Positions 61,960-64,000 of a stretch of 64,000 bases of DNA are shown here, in pieces (within the stretch, counting starts at the first letter, position 1; each line of letters begins with the position of its first letter). The stretch is from GCA-2687025 sp964473525. Lineage in GTDB: Bacteria; Poribacteria; WGA-4E; GCA-2687025. The translations under genes were made by a program, and so were the position numbers. The stretch spans positions 1-64,000 of the forward strand of contig CAYYPK010000007.1 of the NCBI GenBank assembly GCA_964473525.1, written 5' to 3'. Under the pieces are notes generated by a model. That model was not told where the DNA came from and ran no database searches. It worked only from the letters and a program-made list of their open reading frames with translations.

Positions 61960-63255
61960 ATGATCGACAGTCGGCAGACCACGCGCGCGCGCGTGCTTTC
62001 TCTCACCTCGCTGCTGGCCCTGGCGTTGGTGGGTGTGATCGTTGGATGCGCCCCCTACCAGGAAACATGGACCCATCCGGACCTCGCCGAGGCGTCGGCC
62101 GCGGCAGACTACGTTGCGTTGGACGCGGTAGCGCATCGCGTCATCCTGTTCGGGGACGGCGGCGCGTCGGACGTCGATCCGCTGGATCCCGCGCGGCTCA
62201 TGGACCCCACGCTCGTGGCCCTCGCGAGCCGGGCCGGGGAGATACCTGACCGTACCACGGTCGCTGTCCTGGGCGACACGGTGTACCCAAAGGGCGTGCC
62301 TCCCGAGGGCGAGAGGCACGCGGCCGCGCGCAAGAGGGCCGAGGACGCCCTTGCCGCTCAGTTGGCGGCGATTACGAGCGATGGCGCGCGCGCCGTCCTC
62401 GTGGCGGGCAACCACGACTGGAAGTACGGTTTGGAAGGTGTAGGCAGGCAGGCGGACATGGCGCGGCAGTACCCAGCCGGCGGGCAAGCCGACATTCGCT
62501 TCGCGCCAAAGCCCGGTCTACCTGGACCCGAGACCATCGACATATCGAGCCACGTGCGCCTCATCGCGCTGGACACCGAGTGGTGGATTCGTGGCCACCA
62601 CCAGCCGGGCGACGAAGAGCGGATCAGCGCGGAACTCGCTGCCGCTTTGGCGGACGCGGGCGGCCGTCGATGTGTCGTCATCGCGCACCACCCAATCGTC
62701 TCGCATGGGCCGCACGGTGGCGTCTACGACATGCGAAAACGCTTCGTGAAGCCTTTCCCGTCTCCGCTCGTGGGCGCTGTCCTGGGTTCCGCCATCGGCG
62801 GCGGCCTTTCCCTTCTGAAGGGGGAATTCTGGCCCCTGCCGTTCGTTCTGTACGGCGGCGCTCTCGCCGCGTACATGCCGACAGATGCAAACTTCACCGT
62901 CCTACACGGAATCGCCAGTCGCGGACAGGACATCCACACCCCGCCGTACCAACACATGTTGGCGACGCTCGGCGCTGCATTCGCCGAGAACAAGCCATTC
63001 GTGTACGCCTCGGGGCACGAGCACATACTCGAAGCCCTCGACGGCGGCGACATGGCGGACTATCTCCTGGTCAGCGGCGCGGGGTCCAAGAAGAGCTCGT
63101 TCAAGCACGGGGCCGGCACGCTGTTCGGAACGTACGGCGAGGGCTTCATGCTTCTCGACTTCCTGCGCGACGGAGGCGTCGAGCTGCGCGTTATCACGAC
63201 GGACGACGCGCCGGAGGCTGGCTGCGTCGCGTTCACCATGCGACTCGAAGACTAA
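61960..63255 (+). CDS. Lipoprotein metallophosphoesterase
   Basis: A lipobox (LVGVIVGC, Cys near 30) precedes a calcineurin-like phosphoesterase: FGDGGASD (metal), VLGDTVYPKG, VAGNHDW, HHPIVSHGPHG and the C-terminal ASGHEH. The motif set is complete, so it should be an active periplasmic phosphoesterase. A hydrophobic insert (about 269-315, LVGAVLGSAIGGGLSL) interrupts the domain. Start ATG 61960 was chosen over an upstream ATG at 61936 because the signal peptide follows it; its ribosome site is weak. Confidence 0.84.
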   Translation: MIDSRQTTRARVLSLTSLLALALVGVIVGCAPYQETWTHPDLAEASAAADYVALDAVAHRVILFGDGGASDVDPLDPARLMDPTLVALASRAGEIPDRTTVAVLGDTVYPKGVPPEGERHAAARKRAEDALAAQLAAITSDGARAVLVAGNHDWKYGLEGVGRQADMARQYPAGGQADIRFAPKPGLPGPETIDISSHVRLIALDTEWWIRGHHQPGDEERISAELAAALADAGGRRCVVIAHHPIVSHGPHGGVYDMRKRFVKPFPSPLVGAVLGSAIGGGLSLLKGEFWPLPFVLYGGALAAYMPTDANFTVLHGIASRGQDIHTPPYQHMLATLGAAFAENKPFVYASGHEHILEALDGGDMADYLLVSGAGSKKSSFKHGAGTLFGTYGEGFMLLDFLRDGGVELRVITTDDAPEAGCVAFTMRLED

Positions 63256-63281
63256 CTTCCAGTAGACAGGGAGACGTTGAA

Positions 63282-64000
63282 ATGTCCAAGACGCACCGCG
63301 TCGGCGTCATCGGGTTCGCTCATATGCACGTGAACGGGATGATCGACAGCTTCGCCAAGCTGCCCAACGTCGAGTGGGTAGCGTGCGCGGACACCGTGCC
63401 GGTCGTGCCGTCCATCTCGGAGGCTGACTCGACGCGCAAGGCGAACCTCAAGCGCGCCCTCGAACACACCGGCATCCCAACGGCCTACGACGACTATCGC
63501 GAGATGCTCGACTCCGAGACGTGCGACATCATCGTCTTCTGCCCGGAGAACGCCCGCCACGGCGAGGTAGCAGAGGCTATCGCGGCCGCCGGTAGTCACA
63601 TGATGACCGAGAAGCCGATGGCGGCAAGCCTGGGAGAGGCGCTTCGCATGACGCGCGCCGCGGACGCCGCAGGCGTGTCGCTCATGGTGAACTGGCCCAT
63701 CACCTGGTCTCCCGGCATCCGCAAGATGAAGGAACTGCTGGACGCGGGGACCGTCGGCGACACGTGGGAGGTGAAGTGGCGTAACGGCGCATCCATGGGG
63801 CCGCTCGCGTACGGCCAGGACATCACGGACGCCGAGAAGGGCGCCGAGTGGTGGCATCAGGCGGCGCCGGGCGGCGGCGCGCTGCTGGATTACTGCTGCT
63901 ACGGCGCGTGTCTGTCCCGTTGGCTCATCGGCGAGCCCGCCGTCTCCGCGTTTGGGATGAAGGCGAACTTGACCAGCCACTACGGCGACGCGGACGACAA
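63282..64000 (+). CDS. Gfo/Idh/MocA-family oxidoreductase (partial, runs off the window)
   Basis: The first 239 residues are in the window. It begins RVGVIGFAHMHVNGM, a Rossmann start with a variant glycine motif, and contains MTEKPMAASLGEA, the usual Lys-Pro motif for NAD(P)-dependent sugar oxidoreductases. GGGAGA lies 7 bases before ATG. It follows the phosphoesterase gene after 26 bases and is likely cotranscribed. The C-terminal half and substrate cannot be seen. Confidence 0.84.
   Translation, partial: MSKTHRVGVIGFAHMHVNGMIDSFAKLPNVEWVACADTVPVVPSISEADSTRKANLKRALEHTGIPTAYDDYREMLDSETCDIIVFCPENARHGEVAEAIAAAGSHMMTEKPMAASLGEALRMTRAADAAGVSLMVNWPITWSPGIRKMKELLDAGTVGDTWEVKWRNGASMGPLAYGQDITDAEKGAEWWHQAAPGGGALLDYCCYGACLSRWLIGEPAVSAFGMKANLTSHYGDADD

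Noticed and set aside
1..64000. CRISPR array, IS element, integrase or prophage
   Set aside because: No run of short direct repeats with equal spacers, and no transposase, integrase, capsid or terminase motif in any frame.

Overview
The window is a chromosomal segment of a GC-rich bacterium (about 60-66% G+C by eye). The closest fit is Candidatus Poribacteria or a related FCB-type lineage. The reasons are several large exported proteins ending in a Por/FlgD-type sorting tag with the PNPFNPETWIPF-style motif, cohesin-like/dockerin-like pairs, PorV-like barrels, and many uroporphyrinogen-decarboxylase-like, enolase-superfamily, sugar-isomerase, PHP and Gfo/Idh genes typical of that group. There is no rRNA or other phylogenetic marker, so the placement is inference. 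I found no tRNA, rRNA, CRISPR array, IS element or prophage gene.

Layout. 1-7.0 kb (minus strand): a decaheme cytochrome with cohesin, dockerin and sorting domains, an Ntn-hydrolase, a UROD-like methyltransferase and a PorV-like barrel. 7.1-20.7 kb (plus): a colinear block of exported WD40 and Reg_prop propellers, a PorV-like/transglutaminase fusion, a FecR-like protein, a CHASE2 histidine kinase and an NtrC-like regulator. It looks like one envelope sensory unit. 21.3-34.7 kb: a sigma-70 factor, a sugar isomerase, a glycosyltransferase, a PHP phosphoesterase, a UbiA-ferredoxin-geranylgeranyl reductase trio resembling archaeal ether-lipid genes, a TauE permease, a serine hydrolase, an RfaE2-like nucleotidyltransferase, citramalate synthase and a diacylglycerol-kinase-like gene. 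34.6-36.8 kb: a second kinase/NtrC pair.

37.9-51.7 kb (minus): eleven tightly packed genes that can be one 14-kb operon. It starts with sugar-acid and sugar catabolism (IlvD/Edd dehydratase, PmoA-like protein, FGGY kinase, M42 peptidase) and runs into glycan assembly (TPR protein, FucT-CgeB fusion, aminotransferase, GNAT, two epimerases). A promoter with a palindrome between its -35 and -10 boxes lies at its head.

51.7-60.5 kb is an accessory island. It holds an ietAS-type antiphage pair (AAA+ ATPase plus subtilase), but the ATPase is split by one in-frame TAA. The pair is bracketed by two diverged copies of the promoter and 5' end of the IlvD gene; the second copy is a pseudogene remnant upstream of an SGNH hydrolase. 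A sorting-tag protein and a PD40 lipoprotein follow. 60.6-64 kb returns to metabolism: an enolase-superfamily dehydratase, a lipoprotein metallophosphoesterase, and a Gfo/Idh/MocA oxidoreductase cut by the window edge.
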